Part shown: piece by piece, positions 62,952 through 64,000 of the stretch
How the letters are laid out: the number at the start of each line of letters is the position of its first letter
How positions within the stretch are numbered: position 1 is the first letter of the stretch
DNA from: Streptomyces actinomycinicus
GTDB taxonomy: Bacteria > Actinomycetota > Actinomycetes > Streptomycetales > Streptomycetaceae
Assembly (NCBI RefSeq): GCF_016741775.1
Contig: NZ_JAERRK010000004.1
Coordinates: 479,857 to 543,856, forward strand
Length of the DNA: 64,000 bases
Direction of reading: 5' to 3'
Translations under genes and position numbers: made by a program
The notes under the pieces: model-generated
Told to the model about the DNA's origin: nothing
Seen by the model: only the letters and a program-made list of their open reading frames with translations
Databases searched by the model: none

Positions 62952-63251
62952 ATGCTGCTACCCGCCAAGGCCGAAGTGGCCCGGCAGTTGCGGCGTTACC
63001 GGGCGTGGGAGCGAGTGATGCTCGCCTCGCCGTACGACCGCACGGTCCGGGCCACCTTCGAGGACTCGGGGTACACGCTGTGCGTGCTGATGGGCAAACG
63101 CTGCGCCCGCGAGGCCGCGGAAGCCGCGGAACGCTATCTGCGCACCAGTCTGGTCACGTACCTGCGCGAGCAGGACGGACGACCGCAGCCGCGCCGCGCG
63201 GCCAGAAGAGCGCCGCCGTCGGAGCGGCGTTCCACGGCGCCAAGCCCCTGA
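62952..63251 (+). CDS. DUF5133-like small protein
   Basis: The protein has 99 aa. Helical N terminus (LLPAKAEVARQLRRYRAWERVMLASPYDRTVRATFEDSGYTLCVLMGKRCARE) with SGYTLCVLMG resembles the small Streptomyces DUF5133 family; function unknown. ATG 62952 chosen with GAAGAGGGCC upstream; GTG 62940 is possible. The last 30 residues are Arg/Pro-rich. Sits just before glgE and may share its promoter. Confidence 0.7.
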   Translation: MLLPAKAEVARQLRRYRAWERVMLASPYDRTVRATFEDSGYTLCVLMGKRCAREAAEAAERYLRTSLVTYLREQDGRPQPRRAARRAPPSERRSTAPSP

Positions 63252-63310
63252 GCTGGCACCGTACAAGGCGTTCCCCCACGGGTCCGACGAGCAGTCGGTC
63301 CGTCTCGGAT

Positions 63311-63341
63311 CGCGGAGCCGGGCCGGGTGCCCGGCTCCGCG
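63311..63341 (+). terminator. hairpin terminator/attenuator before glgE
   Basis: Perfect 13-bp stem (core GGAGCCGGGC with GCCCGGCTCC, extended by CGC/GCG) and a 5-nt loop, ending 20 bases before the glgE ATG, close to the GGAGG ribosome-binding site. Could limit read-through from the small gene. Confidence 0.65.
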
Positions 63342-63360
63342 CACGGCGGAGGTGAGTTAC

Positions 63361-64000
63361 ATGCGCAGGACCCCGGCCATCGGCCGTGTACCGGTACGCG
63401 ACGTCCGGCCGGCCGTGGAGTGCGGCAGGCGCCCGGCGAAGGCAGTGACCGGGGAGACCTTCCAGGTCACGGCCACCGTGTTCCGTGAAGGGCACGACGC
63501 CGTGGGCGCGAACGTGGTCCTGCGCGATCCGAAGGGCCGCCGCGGCCCCTGGACCCCGATGCGGGAACTCGCCCCGGGTACCGACCGCTGGGGCGCGGAC
63601 GTCACTCCCGGCCTGACGGGCCGCTGGACCTTCCGGGTGGAGGCCTGGAGCCATCCGCTGGCGACCTGGCGGCACACCGCGTCCGTGAAGGTGCCGGCCG
63701 GCATCGACACCGGCCTGGTGCTGGAGGAGGGCGCCGAGTTGTACGGGCGGGCGGCCGCCGGAGTGCCCAAGGGCCCCGAGCGGAACCTGGTCCTGACGGC
63801 GGCGCACACGCTCGGCGACGACTCGCTGTCCGTGCACGACCGGCTGAAGGTCGCTCTGTCGCCGGAGGTGGAGGCGGTCCTGGCCCGCCACCCGCTGCGG
63901 GAGCTGGTCACCGCCTCCGATCCGATGCCGTTGCTGGTGGAGCGCGAACGGGCCCTGTACGGCTCGTGGTACGAGTTCTTCCCCCGCTCGGAGGGCACCA
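63361..64000 (+). CDS. glgE: alpha-1,4-glucan:maltose-1-phosphate maltosyltransferase GlgE, 5' part only
   Basis: Transfers maltose from maltose-1-phosphate to alpha-glucan. Only the first 213 codons are in the window, covering the N-terminal beta-sandwich and helical insert (FQVTATVFREGHDAVGANVVLRD, TWRHTASVKVPAGIDTGLVLEEGAELY, RHPLRELVTASDPMPLLVERERALYGSWYEFFPR). This matches the start of Streptomyces GlgE; the GH13 catalytic domain is beyond the edge. ATG 63361 chosen: GGAGG lies eight bases upstream, whereas an earlier in-frame GTG overlaps it. Confidence 0.93.
   Translation, partial: MRRTPAIGRVPVRDVRPAVECGRRPAKAVTGETFQVTATVFREGHDAVGANVVLRDPKGRRGPWTPMRELAPGTDRWGADVTPGLTGRWTFRVEAWSHPLATWRHTASVKVPAGIDTGLVLEEGAELYGRAAAGVPKGPERNLVLTAAHTLGDDSLSVHDRLKVALSPEVEAVLARHPLRELVTASDPMPLLVERERALYGSWYEFFPRSEGT

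Overview
This window is high-GC actinobacterial DNA, almost certainly from a Streptomyces chromosome. Third-codon positions in genes are nearly all G or C. Several genes are typical of the genus: a spore-associated protein A homologue, a GH64 glucanase, a PotABCD-type importer, GlgE and GlgX, many SpoIIE-type phosphatases and sigma factors, and leaderless genes with a TANNNT box just before the start codon. No rRNA, tRNA, CRISPR array, insertion sequence or prophage was seen. The assignments come from reading motifs and family architecture by eye; no database search was run.

Left part (1-9.5 kb). A cyclodipeptide synthase runs off the left edge on the minus strand. It is followed by a leaderless fructosamine-kinase-like gene and then a compact graspetide locus: a 63-aa precursor, an ATP-grasp ester/amide ligase and a Gfo/Idh/MocA oxidoreductase. 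Next come a GNAT enzyme, a membrane SpoIIE phosphatase, a class III aminotransferase with an Lrp regulator, and two small unknown genes.

Middle part (9.8-38.9 kb). This holds stress, secretion and housekeeping functions: a secreted serine hydrolase, an ECF42-type sigma factor coupled to a DGPF/YCII protein, a YrdC protein, dienelactone hydrolase, a GH64 glucanase under a LacI-family (CebR-like) operator, an M4 protease, a metallophosphoesterase, a luciferase-like monooxygenase and a TauD dioxygenase. A repeat-rich patch (23.6-25.3 kb) contains 33-, 36- and 50-bp tandem repeats and a deleted XRE regulator. A LigD-type phosphoesterase and, 11 kb further on, a free ATP-dependent DNA ligase look like a split LigD system. 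A DoxX-peroxiredoxin-SpoIIE operon carries three tandem 15-codon mini-ORFs linked by 4-nt start/stop overlaps. A LysR/EamA pair, CorA, SapA, a rifampin monooxygenase (rox) preceded by a rifampin-associated element, a dihydrolipoyl dehydrogenase and a secreted NPP1/NLP protein follow.

Catabolic island (38.9-55.5 kb). A minus-strand operon (unknown protein, NuoF-like flavoprotein, ferredoxin, ADP-forming acyl-CoA synthetase, two acyl-CoA dehydrogenases, 3-hydroxyacyl-CoA dehydrogenase, TetR) diverges from a plus-strand operon (Rieske oxygenase, four-gene polyamine/betaine-type ABC importer, flavin amine oxidase, aldehyde dehydrogenase). The shared promoter has two TTAGTCAG-type palindromes suited to the TetR regulator. 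The Rieske enzyme has Glu rather than Asp at the bridging position, as in quaternary-ammonium oxygenases. The likely picture is uptake and oxidative breakdown of an amine or quaternary-amine carrying an acyl chain; the substrate is not known.

Right part (55.5-64 kb). A second-type hemC, a SigB/SigF-family sigma factor, an ANTAR protein, a VOC protein, a cluster of 66-68-bp Streptomyces-type repeats, and glycogen/alpha-glucan genes (glgX with a coupled ATP-binding protein, and the start of glgE, cut by the right edge).
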